Shown here in pieces: positions 1 through 6,135 of a stretch of 7,553 nt of DNA. The stretch's first letter is position 1. Each line of letters begins with the position of its first letter. A model generated the notes under the pieces. It searched no databases and was not told the DNA's origin. It saw only the letters and a program-made list of their open reading frames with translations. Source of the DNA: Bacteroidota bacterium. GTDB taxonomy: Bacteria > Bacteroidota > Bacteroidia > Chitinophagales > UBA2359. The DNA is taken from NCBI GenBank assembly GCA_020627525.1, contig JAHDGP010000057.1, positions 1 to 7,553 of the forward strand, read 5' to 3'. The position numbers and the translations under genes were made by a program.

Positions 1-34
1 AGAGGCTGTCCCAAAGGGACAGCCTCTTTTTTTT
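1..34. terminator. Strong hairpin terminator, possibly bidirectional
   Basis: A perfect 12-bp stem (AGAGGCTGTCCC at 1-12, GGGACAGCCTCT at 16-27) closes a 3-nt AAA loop and is followed by a T run at 28-34. After one A the run continues as T at 36-48. On the plus strand this is a textbook intrinsic terminator for a gene that must lie left of the window. It also sits 28 bp past the stop codon of the minus-strand gene at 56-1540, so the stem could end that transcript too, but the required U-tract on that side would lie outside the window. Confidence 0.9.
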
Positions 35-55
35 ATTTTTTTTTTTTTACAAAAA

Positions 56-1540
56 CTATTGAATCACAACTTTGTGTGTACTCTTTGGTCCTTTCTGATC
101 TTCTATTTTAAAGATATAAATGCCAGCTGGTAAGCTTTGATTTACACTTGTAGGATCAGAGCCTCTAAACAATTGACGACTCATTGTTTGTCCATTCATA
201 TCATAAACGGATAATTGATATTCGTCATCAGCTTCTAAACCTGTACAAAAAATACTGTTGCCCATTTTGTATGGATTTGGAACAACGCATTCAGCACTTG
301 TAGAAACATTTTGCTGTTCTTTTTTAGTTGCAATTGGCAATGGGTTTTTAGGCTCATTTTTTCTTTCATTCCAAAAACGTTCAAATCTTCTGTTAGCTGT
401 TAAGTCACCAGATTTGTAATCCCATTGTTTGAATAAGGACTCTACTTGGAAACCCTCTTCGTCGTAATTGAATTTCTGATCATTAACAGGGGTCCAATCT
501 GCTACTTCCATCTTGTAAACATCTGTTCTATAAGATAGTTTTTTCTTACCATCATATGAATACTGATCTCTATGACCATCAGCTTTTTCGCCAGTTCTAA
601 TATCCCAACGAACAAAACCTTCTTCTGTCAAAAGGTTGTCTGAATTTTTTTCAAACCAAGTTCTTGTGCTTGAAACCCATTCTTGGTTTTGATTGATCCA
701 CTGGTAAACCATTTTCTCAGATAAGGTACCGTCTTGATGGTAACTGTAAACAGATTTTTTACCTTTTTTCAAAGTCTCCTGATCTGCATTTAGTTCAAAA
801 TCTGTTTCAATTTCTTTTAAATTTCCATCAGTATCGTAAACATATTTTTCACCAAAAATGCTTTTCCAATCTTGCTTAGTATTATCCCAAACCTGTTGAA
901 TGGTACCCGCAATTTGTCCGTTTGAAGCATTGTCGTAACGGTATATCGTTTGTCTGATATTATCCCAATCATTTAACTGATCGTTCCATTTTTGTTCAGT
1001 CTTAGTCGTCAATTTACCATCGTTGTAAGCAAAGGTGCTGCGTTGATTGACAGTGAATTTTTCTAACTCTGGACTATAGTATTTATTAGATTTTTCAATC
1101 AATAAGCCTTCATCAGAGTAAACAGATTTGTCTTCAAATTGATTGATCCATTTGCCATCAACCATCATTTGATTCAAAGTTTCTGTCTTACGACCTTTAT
1201 CATCATAAACAAATATGAACTGTTTATCATCTACCCAATCCTTTTTTTCTTCATCCCATTTTTGCTGAACACGGTTTTTAGAAGCAGACTTTACATCCAT
1301 CATTCCGTTTTGAGCCTTCTGAACAAAAGCATTTTCATCTTCATTCCAGTCATAAACAGTATTTCCAAGATAGCGGTAATTTTCATCGTGTTCATTGATG
1401 ATTCTTTCACTCAACTCCCAAATTTGGTTGGATTCATCCATGTCATAGACATAAATGGAGTCTAAAACTTTTTTATTTTGCCCTTGAATAGATAAAGCCA
1501 GTGCAAACAAAAACATAGCTGAAGTTGCAATCTTTTTCAT
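56..1540 (-). CDS. Secreted W/YD-repeat protein with T9SS type A sorting domain
   Basis: This 494-aa protein is predicted to be exported and carried across the outer membrane by the type IX secretion system. Residues 1-20 form a signal peptide (two Lys, hydrophobic core, likely cleavage after Gly20 leaving Gln21). Residues about 88-400 are roughly ten degenerate repeats of about 30 residues, each with a QxW(D/N)-x5-W segment followed by a Y-x-YD-x-x-G-x-L strand pair, recalling YD/RHS-like beta-hairpin repeats. A polar linker (about 394-417) leads to a Por-type sorting domain at 418-494 with VPNPY, the VYDMNGQ strand, LPAGIYIFKI and a basic end (HKVVIQ), which is the usual T9SS signal. The ATG at 1540 is chosen because it opens directly on the signal peptide. 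The gene is separated from the upstream minus-strand gene by 308 bp, so it probably has its own promoter. The function of the repeats is unknown; binding or adhesion at the cell surface is a guess. Confidence 0.9.
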   Translation of the reverse strand: MKKIATSAMFLFALALSIQGQNKKVLDSIYVYDMDESNQIWELSERIINEHDENYRYLGNTVYDWNEDENAFVQKAQNGMMDVKSASKNRVQQKWDEEKKDWVDDKQFIFVYDDKGRKTETLNQMMVDGKWINQFEDKSVYSDEGLLIEKSNKYYSPELEKFTVNQRSTFAYNDGKLTTKTEQKWNDQLNDWDNIRQTIYRYDNASNGQIAGTIQQVWDNTKQDWKSIFGEKYVYDTDGNLKEIETDFELNADQETLKKGKKSVYSYHQDGTLSEKMVYQWINQNQEWVSSTRTWFEKNSDNLLTEEGFVRWDIRTGEKADGHRDQYSYDGKKKLSYRTDVYKMEVADWTPVNDQKFNYDEEGFQVESLFKQWDYKSGDLTANRRFERFWNERKNEPKNPLPIATKKEQQNVSTSAECVVPNPYKMGNSIFCTGLEADDEYQLSVYDMNGQTMSRQLFRGSDPTSVNQSLPAGIYIFKIEDQKGPKSTHKVVIQ

Positions 1541-1615
1541 TGTATATATTTTACTTTCAAATTTTAATCAACTGTTATTTCATAACGAACATTCAATGCA
1601 TTGATTGAAAAAGCA

Positions 1616-1637
1616 GAATTGTAAAATTTTACAATTC
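1616..1637. repeat. Perfect 22-nt palindrome, candidate operator
   Basis: The two halves, GAATTGTAAAA and TTTTACAATTC, are exact reverse complements with no spacer. The site lies 76-97 bp upstream of the ATG of the minus-strand repeat protein. A spacer-less dyad of this length fits binding of a dimeric regulator, or cruciform/hairpin formation. Its AT-richness means chance is less unlikely than the length suggests. No regulator can be named. Confidence 0.5.
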
Positions 1638-1668
1638 AATAATTGTTGAACAATACAATGCAATGATT

Positions 1669-1701
1669 TTTAGATGTCTTATATATAATAATACATCTAA
1701 A
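1669..1701. repeat. Inverted repeat, 9-bp arms
   Basis: TTTAGATGT (1669-1677) and ACATCTAAA (1693-1701) are exact reverse complements around a 15-nt AT-only-rich loop. No T-tract follows on either strand, so a terminator role is unlikely. It lies in the same palindrome cluster as the 22-nt dyad and could be part of a regulatory region for the minus-strand repeat-protein gene. Confidence 0.45.
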
Positions 1702-1848
1702 TGTTGTAGTTATGTAGGTAAGGGGATTGTGTAATGGGCATTTACAATATGCAATTTAACCCATTTCTGTTATACAAAGTTACAATTTAACCTTAAATAA
1801 CGTTCCATAAACTAATAATTACGACTATACTAAAAAGCAACGTTACTA

Positions 1849-3180
1849 TTAAATCTGATATTTTTTTCGGGAAGCTGCGCAATCAAACATAGATTCATAG
1901 ACGGTGCGCCACTCTTCCCATCCATCAATTTGTGAAAGAGAATGATTGTGCCAAACAACGGAGCACAGTCCGTCGACACTCTTAACTGATGCAACAATTT
2001 CTTCGATTTTCTTAATAGCAGTCTCTGGACTTAGCTTTTTGTAGTCACGCAATGTAACATCCATTATGCAAAAAGGATAAATTTTTAGAGGTACTTTGAT
2101 TTCTTGGTTGAGTAAATAAAAATTGAAAGACGAAGCTATGCCGGCTCTAAATCCAAGCTCTTCAGGAAAACCCATTGAATAATCTTTTTCAATTTCTAGG
2201 TCAAGTAAAGTTTGGTAAGTATCTGGTAAATGCAATTTTATATAATGCTGTCTACTTCTGGTGATGTCTTTTTTTACAATTGCGCTGATCATTTGTAATT
2301 CCTGTTGTACAATCTGATCATCAGAATTTGATTTGTAGGATGGATGAATGCCGATATTGTAATGATCGTTGATAGACTGAATGAGGTTTTGGTATCGCCA
2401 GCGGTCTGTAGCAATATTTTTATCAAAAGCACCATATTCACCTAAAAGAAAGAAATAATTTGGTCTAAGTCCACGGTATTTATTGTGTGTTTCTTGTTGA
2501 TATTTAAAAGTATCGTAAGGATCGTTTTTACCGCTCAACAAAACTTTGGTTCTGTCAAAAATTTGATCGAAATCAAGTTGTCTTAAATGACCCAAAAACC
2601 CACCAATGGTGCGCATAATGCCTTTGCTTAAATAAGAAAAAGCAATATCAATATCATAAGAAGGAGAAAAGGTGTATTCATGAATTGGCTTAGACTCTAA
2701 TCGAGGATACTCATTTTGCAATAACTCTAATAAGTGTTTTGCCCAAATGTTTACAACGGGTTTTTGCAAAAAACCTGATTGATAGGCAATGCTCGATTTG
2801 GCGGGAAACCTGCCATGTTTATCAGGAGTATACTCTAAATATTCTTCATATCTAGAAACCAAGTAGAAACTTGCAGCGAATAAATCGAAGGGAATTAATG
2901 AATTTTCTACAGTATTTGCGAAGATGACAGTTTGTTCTAAATAATTTTGCTTTTCTATTTTTTGTGGATGAATGCCTTTCTCTAGCAATAATCCATTTGC
3001 ATAAATAAAATGTTCTTTGGCAATCTGTTCTTGACTGTAATTAAATTTTGGTCCAATAAAATCAATAAAATGTTCTTGGTCAGTTGTCAATTTGTATGTA
3101 ATACCCAACACCTCATCCAGTATCAAATCAAAAATGTATTTGAGTCTCGGTTTTATTTCTGGTGTATAAACAAGTAACAC
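1849..3180 (-). CDS. Polysaccharide deacetylase family protein (DUF7033-type)
   Basis: This 443-aa protein has the layout of a Bacteroidota family with an N-terminal DUF7033-type domain (about 1-165) and a C-terminal NodB/CE4-like deacetylase domain (about 170-443). CE4-like landmarks are SYDID at 174-178 (metal-binding Asp pair D176/D178), GIHPSY at 277-282 (His279), SRQHYIKLH at 309-317, GFPEELGFRAG at 337-347 (Arg345) and WHNHS at 410-414. CE4 enzymes use such residues to remove N- or O-acetyl groups from surface polysaccharides; the actual substrate here is unknown. There is no signal peptide, so it is probably cytoplasmic. The start is GTG at 3178-3180: an in-frame TAA lies six bases upstream, so no earlier start exists, and the MLLVYTPEIKPRLKYIF opening resembles the family's usual N-terminus. 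It starts 29 bp after the stop of the HCDH-like gene, suggesting an operon. Confidence 0.85.
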   Translation of the reverse strand: MLLVYTPEIKPRLKYIFDLILDEVLGITYKLTTDQEHFIDFIGPKFNYSQEQIAKEHFIYANGLLLEKGIHPQKIEKQNYLEQTVIFANTVENSLIPFDLFAASFYLVSRYEEYLEYTPDKHGRFPAKSSIAYQSGFLQKPVVNIWAKHLLELLQNEYPRLESKPIHEYTFSPSYDIDIAFSYLSKGIMRTIGGFLGHLRQLDFDQIFDRTKVLLSGKNDPYDTFKYQQETHNKYRGLRPNYFFLLGEYGAFDKNIATDRWRYQNLIQSINDHYNIGIHPSYKSNSDDQIVQQELQMISAIVKKDITRSRQHYIKLHLPDTYQTLLDLEIEKDYSMGFPEELGFRAGIASSFNFYLLNQEIKVPLKIYPFCIMDVTLRDYKKLSPETAIKKIEEIVASVKSVDGLCSVVWHNHSLSQIDGWEEWRTVYESMFDCAASRKKYQI

Positions 3181-3209
3181 TTTTTAAAATTAATAATAAA
3201 TAATTGGTT

Positions 3210-3884
3210 TTACGACTCAACAATCATTGATTCAAAATAGCTTGATTTTAAGAGTGGGCATATTTTATATCGTTCATCGCCTGTATCATCCGCTATTGCT
3301 TTTAATCCTTCATAAACATCTTTGATGCCTATTTTTTCAGCCCATTCAAATGGTCCCATAGGGTAGTTGGTTCCCAGTTTCATTGCACTATCAATATTTG
3401 ATTTTTCTGCTGTTCCTTCTTGAACGGTGTAAAATGCCTCATTGATGATCATCAAAATAATTCTTGGAGTAACCATTCCAACACGATCCTGTACTTTTTT
3501 AGCTTCAATATTTAGGTCATTCAATTTTTCAAGAGCATATTTTTCATCAGCATCATTCAAAAATGACATTTCCCAAAGTTTTCTATTAATGAATGTAGGA
3601 AAAGCATTCAAACCAGCTAATTTGCATTTGATCGGTTTGGAAGATTTAGAAGCTGCTACTCTCAGTTGTTGCTTTACAGCAGAGACAATGACCAAAGTAT
3701 CTTCGAGGTCTCTATAATATTGTATATTGTCTTCTGAATCATCAAAGTTCAAATCAATTATTAAATCATACTCAGAACTTGCACCATAGGCAGGACCTGC
3801 TGTTATTTTAGAAATCTCAACCGAGCTTAATTTAAGTTTAAGTTCTTCAATTCTATTTTCAGTACCAATTACATATATTTTCAT
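3210..3884 (-). CDS. Short 3-hydroxyacyl-CoA dehydrogenase-like protein, degenerate N-terminal half
   Basis: This 224-aa protein belongs to the 3-hydroxyacyl-CoA dehydrogenase (HCDH) family by its C-terminal domain. DRVGMVTPRIILMIINEA (133-150) matches the usual NR-x5-P-x3-NEA helix. TAEKSNIDSAMKLG (158-171) and NYPMGPFEWAEKIG (173-186) match the substrate-domain signature. True HCDHs are about 280-300 aa. Here the N-terminal Rossmann-like half is only about 100 residues, begins KIYVIGTEN without a GxGxxG loop, and the segment matching the catalytic H-F-F-N-P region reads GLNAFPTF (91-98) with no His. NAD binding and dehydrogenase chemistry are therefore doubtful; it may be a non-catalytic or re-purposed relative. 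The ATG at 3884 gives a short strand start typical of the fold. It is the first gene of the probable operon with the deacetylase and diverges from ridA. Confidence 0.8.
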   Translation of the reverse strand: MKIYVIGTENRIEELKLKLSSVEISKITAGPAYGASSEYDLIIDLNFDDSEDNIQYYRDLEDTLVIVSAVKQQLRVAASKSSKPIKCKLAGLNAFPTFINRKLWEMSFLNDADEKYALEKLNDLNIEAKKVQDRVGMVTPRIILMIINEAFYTVQEGTAEKSNIDSAMKLGTNYPMGPFEWAEKIGIKDVYEGLKAIADDTGDERYKICPLLKSSYFESMIVES

Positions 3885-3893
3885 TTGCTTTCT

Positions 3894-3901
3894 TATTTTT
3901 G
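3894..3901 (+). promoter_or_regulatory. Candidate -7 element for ridA
   Basis: TATTTTTG matches the Bacteroidota -7 consensus TAnnTTTG exactly and ends 19 bp before the ridA ATG, leaving room for a short leader. I do not see a good TTTG -33 element at the usual 19-21 bp spacing, so this rests on one box and position only. Confidence 0.4.
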
Positions 3902-3903
3902 AA

Positions 3904-3911
3904 CAAAATTA
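3904..3911 (-). promoter_or_regulatory. Candidate -7 element for the HCDH-like/deacetylase operon
   Basis: Read on the minus strand the bases are TAATTTTG, an exact TAnnTTTG match ending 19 bp before the ATG at 3884. It lies two bases from the plus-strand -7 candidate and mirrors its distance to the start codon. The two promoters would overlap back to back in a 36-bp gap. No clear -33 box is visible at standard spacing. Confidence 0.4.
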
Positions 3912-3920
3912 CATCAAACT

Positions 3921-4304
3921 ATGGCAAAAAAGATAATTCGCACAGATTATGCTCCTGCACCTATCGGACCTTACAATCAGGCGGTGCAAGCAGGAGACAC
4001 CTTATATGTTTCAGGGCAGATAGCAATTGACCCTGAAACGGGCAATTTATTGATAGATGATTTAGAAACAGAAACACATCGAGTAATGAAAAATTTGTTG
4101 GCAGTATTAGATGCAGCAGGAATGGATTTCTCCAATGTGGTTAAATCGTCCATCTTTTTGTCTGATATGAACAACTTTGCTAAGGTAAACGAAATTTATG
4201 GCAGTTACTTTGAAGGTTTGGATGCGCCTGCAAGAGAAACCGTAGAAGTCGCTTGTTTGCCTAAAAAGGTGAATGTTGAAATTTCAGTCATTGCTTCACA
4301 TTAA
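3921..4304 (+). CDS. ridA: RidA family reactive intermediate/imine deaminase
   Basis: This 127-aa protein is full length for the RidA/YjgF/YER057c/UK114 family (usually 125-130 aa). RidA proteins are cytosolic trimers that hydrolyse reactive enamine/imine intermediates, such as 2-aminoacrylate from PLP-dependent dehydratases, to ketoacids and ammonia. Family landmarks are APAPIGPYNQ (11-20, with the active-site-lining Tyr18), SGQIAIDPETG (31-41), VVKSSIFLSDMNNF (73-86), PARETVEVACLPK (103-115) and VEISVIA (119-125). Arg105, which binds the substrate carboxylate in RidA-subgroup enzymes, and Glu120 are both present, so it should be active rather than a divergent Rid paralogue. The ATG is the only sensible start. 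It is divergent from the HCDH-like operon and ends in its own hairpin. There is no obvious functional tie to its neighbours. Confidence 0.95.
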   Translation: MAKKIIRTDYAPAPIGPYNQAVQAGDTLYVSGQIAIDPETGNLLIDDLETETHRVMKNLLAVLDAAGMDFSNVVKSSIFLSDMNNFAKVNEIYGSYFEGLDAPARETVEVACLPKKVNVEISVIASH

Positions 4305-4320
4305 ACTGAGTAAATTTATA

Positions 4321-4366
4321 AGCAAACAAAAGGACTGATAAAACTGTCAATCTTTTTGTTTGTTTT
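4321..4366 (+). terminator. Probable terminator after ridA
   Basis: The left arm AGCAAACAAAAGGA (4321-4334) pairs with TCTTTTTGTTTGTT (4351-4364), counting two G-U wobbles, around a 16-nt loop in which TGA/TCA can also pair. The right arm is itself T-rich and runs on to 4366. It begins 17 bp after the ridA stop. The stem is AU-rich and there is no separate long U-tract, so efficiency may be modest. Confidence 0.55.
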
Positions 4367-4523
4367 ATGAAACTTTCATTAATAACTTGCCGTAGCGACT
4401 GTGTTCTTTTTTCTACAAAAGTGTTCTTGAAACCAGAAACTTTGTAGATCAATATCCTTGATTTCCTTTCTATTAGATTTATCCAAATATTTTTTCAAGA
4501 TTTTATTGATATGCTAACTTATT

Positions 4524-4545
4524 ACATTGCAACTATTTGCAATGT
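4524..4545. repeat. Perfect 9-bp hairpin upstream of paralogue A
   Basis: ACATTGCAA (4524-4532) and TTGCAATGT (4537-4545) are exact reverse complements around a CTAT loop. The site lies 148-169 bp before the ATG of paralogue A. It could be an operator dyad or a 5'-leader hairpin. A second weaker dyad, AAAAG/CTTTT at 4547-4562, follows at once. No strong T-tract follows, so I do not call a terminator. CAATGCATTG and CAATGCAATG motifs occur in the 1541-1848 region, but I cannot show a link. Confidence 0.45.
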
Positions 4546-4692
4546 GAAAAGTGCTTGCTTTTGTCTAACTGTAAACGCGAAACTCAATTTTGGCATTTGA
4601 TTTGCTCCCTTGTAGTCGTAAGTCGTCAATACTCCTCCAGACTTTTCTCCCCAGATAAATTTAATTCAATAACATTTATATCTGATAATAAT

Positions 4693-5343
4693 ATGAAAGG
4701 TCTTTTAACAATATTCGCATTAATCATTACAATCTCTGCTGTAAATGCTCAAGACTATTATATGATAGATGATGTTGAAGACTCTTTCACAACAGAAAGC
4801 TTTTCGGACGCTAACAACGATTTTAGAATTGAGTCTCCTGGTGCTTGGGGAGCAAGGGCACACAATGGAAACTGTGCTGAAGAATTGCAAGAAAATTTTG
4901 ATAGAATGTTTCCAGAAGGTGTTGAGATAGGAAAAAATGCAAACGTTTTGGTTTTCACAAGTGCAGAAGCTGTTTCAAACTTTTTGCCTACAGCTGGACC
5001 ATTGAAATCTATACCAACAACAACCATTGATCCTACATCTAGAGAACTGAGAAGCTCTTTTATTGCAAAAGTTTTGGCTTTAAAATTGTCAATTAGAATG
5101 GATCAAGCAAATAGAGACTTTTCGAATTCTGATCATAAATTAGCAAAATGTATAATTAAAGACGGATTGTTTGAAGGTACGAGCGTTGCAAGATTTTTGG
5201 ATATTTGTGAAGCAGCTATAGGTGGCGAAACAACCGCTGTTCCTGTGTTATTGATTGAAAAACAGTTAAATAGACTTTGTAACAATTATGCACCTGGTCA
5301 AATTAGTCAAGACTTATTAATACCAGTTGAACAAAAAATCTAA
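4693..5343 (+). CDS. Paralogue A: small secreted WG/FTSA/FLP-domain protein, Cys-containing
   Basis: This is a 216-aa exported protein of unknown function. Residues 1-19 are a signal peptide with cleavage predicted at AVNA-QD. Residues 20-47 are an acidic spacer (many Asp/Glu). The conserved domain runs from about 50 to 202: PGAWGAR (49-55), NFDRMFPEGVEIG (68-80), VFTSAEAVSNFLP (87-99), TIDP (111-114), SSF (121-123), LALKLSI (128-134), FEG (160-162), NNYAPG (197-202). It aligns with paralogues B (about 44% identity by hand count over 131 positions) and C (about 37%). Mature cysteines are C61, C153, C172 and C196; C153 and C172 are shared with B. No lipobox or T9SS sorting domain is visible, so periplasm or simple release are both open. 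The ATG at 4693 is preferred over the open frame back to a TTG at 4537 because it opens on the signal peptide. A terminator 96 bp downstream suggests a single-gene transcript. Confidence 0.85.
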   Translation: MKGLLTIFALIITISAVNAQDYYMIDDVEDSFTTESFSDANNDFRIESPGAWGARAHNGNCAEELQENFDRMFPEGVEIGKNANVLVFTSAEAVSNFLPTAGPLKSIPTTTIDPTSRELRSSFIAKVLALKLSIRMDQANRDFSNSDHKLAKCIIKDGLFEGTSVARFLDICEAAIGGETTAVPVLLIEKQLNRLCNNYAPGQISQDLLIPVEQKI

Positions 5344-5439
5344 TATATAAATATTAAATCTATATTTAATAGGTAACAATAATAATTGATTACCGTTTTT
5401 AGTAAGTAAAACTATTTCTCGTAGTAAATTTAATAGGTT

Positions 5440-5474
5440 AAAAAGCCGTCTCTGTAATAGGAGGCGGCTTTTTT
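5440..5474 (+). terminator. Intrinsic terminator after paralogue A
   Basis: AAAAAGCCG then TCTCT (5440-5453) pairs with GGAGG then CGGCTTTTT (5460-5473), giving a 14-bp stem with two G-U wobbles and a 6-nt loop (GTAATA). The T run ends at 5474. The GC-rich core flanked by A and T runs makes it look functional on both strands. It separates A from B and C as transcription units. Confidence 0.9.
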
Positions 5475-5629
5475 GTTTAGGAATGCCTCACAAATAAGTG
5501 TCTGAATTTGATTTTCTCTTTTGAATTTTATTCAAGCAGCAGCCGGTGTTGAGTTATTTCTGAGTTGTATCTTATTTATGAGCTATTCCTTAGTACACTG
5601 TTAAATAAATTTATGTTTTGAGTAATGGA

Positions 5630-5709
5630 TTTTGGTTTTTCTCAAAGAACGCTCGCAGTCTGATAGCAGGGCTATAAAAGCGAGAACGAGATGCAGAGAA
5701 CAACCAAAA
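5630..5709. repeat. Nested imperfect palindrome, possible structured RNA or small mobile repeat
   Basis: The outer arms TTTTGGTTTTTCTC (5630-5643) and GAGAACAACCAAAA (5696-5709) pair at 13 of 14 positions. Inside them CTCGC (5652-5656) pairs with GCGAG (5680-5684), and inside that ATAGC (5663-5667) pairs with GCTAT (5671-5675) around an AGG loop. The interior is clearly more GC-rich than its surroundings. Three concentric stems in 80 bp suggest a folded RNA or a MITE/REP-like palindromic element. There is no open reading frame of note and no flanking target duplication that I can see. Confidence 0.45.
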
Positions 5710-5736
5710 GGCATATTCAAAATATAATAGGTAAAC

Positions 5737-5751
5737 TAAATTTGAAATTTA
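5737..5751. promoter_or_regulatory. 15-nt palindrome over a -7-like box
   Basis: TAAATTT-g-AAATTTA is a perfect 7+1+7 dyad, and its left half plus the central G reads TAAATTTG, an exact TAnnTTTG match. It lies about 390 bp before paralogue B, which would imply a long leader. No -33 box is evident. It could equally be chance in AT-rich DNA. Confidence 0.25.
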
Positions 5752-5760
5752 ACGTATTAC

Positions 5761-5804
5761 TACAGGATTGTACAAATTGCATTCATTACAGGACACATTT
5801 GTAC
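5761..5804. repeat. TACAGGA direct repeat carrying opposed arms of an inverted repeat
   Basis: TACAGGA occurs at 5761-5767 and 5787-5793, 26 bp apart. Each copy is followed after 3 nt by one arm of an inverted repeat: TACAAAT (5771-5777) after the first, ATTTGTA (5797-5803) after the second. The full dyad arms are GTACAAAT (5770-5777) and ATTTGTAC (5797-5804). The spacing suggests a two-site protein-binding element or a stem-loop, but no function can be assigned. Confidence 0.35.
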
Positions 5805-6135
5805 TAAATACACTAATTAATATGTTGTATTAAATCCAGATTTTGTTTTGTATTGACTAAATAAAATTATTTCTTTTTTCTTTTTTAGTATAAATGATTT
5901 GGTTTCAGGTATTTAATTTAATTTTTGTTTTTATTCAATATGTTTTCTATTTTTTGGCATTTTGTTTGTTATAATTAAACTGAAATTAGCAACAAACTAA
6001 TTGGTTTTCCTCCTGCTGATTTTTATTATTCCACCCTTTTATTAATACCTCTTCTTTATCAAGTTCCCCCTTGATTTAATTACTGCATTCGTTGTAGTTC
6101 TATAGGAATGATTACGCAAAATAATAATAATAACT

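Larger units (their letters stand above)
1541..1848. other. Palindrome-rich intergenic region
   Basis: This is 308 bp without a supported gene, between two minus-strand genes. It is very AT-rich and holds several inverted repeats, listed separately where strong. Smaller ones are TCAATGCATTGA at 1593-1604 (perfect 12-nt palindrome), ATTGTT-g-AACAAT at 1642-1654, AATGGG/CCCATT at 1733-1738 and 1760-1765, and TAACGTT/AACGTTA at 1798-1804 and 1839-1845. On the minus strand a near-consensus -7 element (TAAAATTTG, one base longer than TAnnTTTG) lies at 1558-1566, 17 bp before the ATG of the repeat protein. A perfect match, TAACTTTG, lies at 1775-1782. I see no convincing -33 element for either. No clear terminator follows the deacetylase gene. 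Confidence 0.6.
4305..4692. other. Non-coding region between ridA and paralogue A
   Basis: These 388 bp hold the ridA terminator hairpin (4321-4364), a perfect 9-bp hairpin at 4524-4545 and presumably the promoter of paralogue A, though I found no TAnnTTTG match. A reading frame open from a TTG at 4537 runs into gene A but lacks features of a real N-terminus. Nothing else is supported. Confidence 0.6.
5344..6135. other. Long non-coding gap between paralogues A and B
   Basis: These 792 bp contain no supportable gene on either strand. From left to right they hold the terminator of A (5440-5474), a nested imperfect palindrome (5630-5709), a 15-nt palindrome containing a TAAATTTG -7-like box (5737-5751), a TACAGGA direct repeat tied to an inverted repeat (5761-5804), a T-rich stretch (about 5850-5960) and a small ATCAAG/CTTGAT hairpin (6058-6075) about 60 bp before B. 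An (AAT)n tract at about 6119-6133 ends at the B start codon. The B-C promoter must lie somewhere here, and a small RNA is possible. Confidence 0.6.

Noticed and set aside
1139..1465. Plus-strand reading frame inside the repeat-protein gene
   Set aside because: It is antisense to a well-supported gene with signal peptide and sorting domain; its hydrophobic Phe/Ile-rich content is what the reverse of Lys/Asp/Glu/Asn-rich coding produces.
3442..3717. Plus-strand reading frame inside the HCDH-like gene
   Set aside because: It overlaps antisense with a protein bearing clear family signatures and has no features of its own.
4367..4447. 26-codon ATG-initiated reading frame after the ridA terminator
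   Set aside because: Too short, no recognisable content, and it begins right at the hairpin's end; chance is the simplest explanation.
4537..4692. N-terminal extension of paralogue A from a TTG codon (52 extra residues)
   Set aside because: The TTG sits inside a hairpin arm, the extension is Cys-rich and unlike any paralogue, and it would bury the clear signal peptide that starts at the ATG at 4693. B and C both begin directly with signal peptides.
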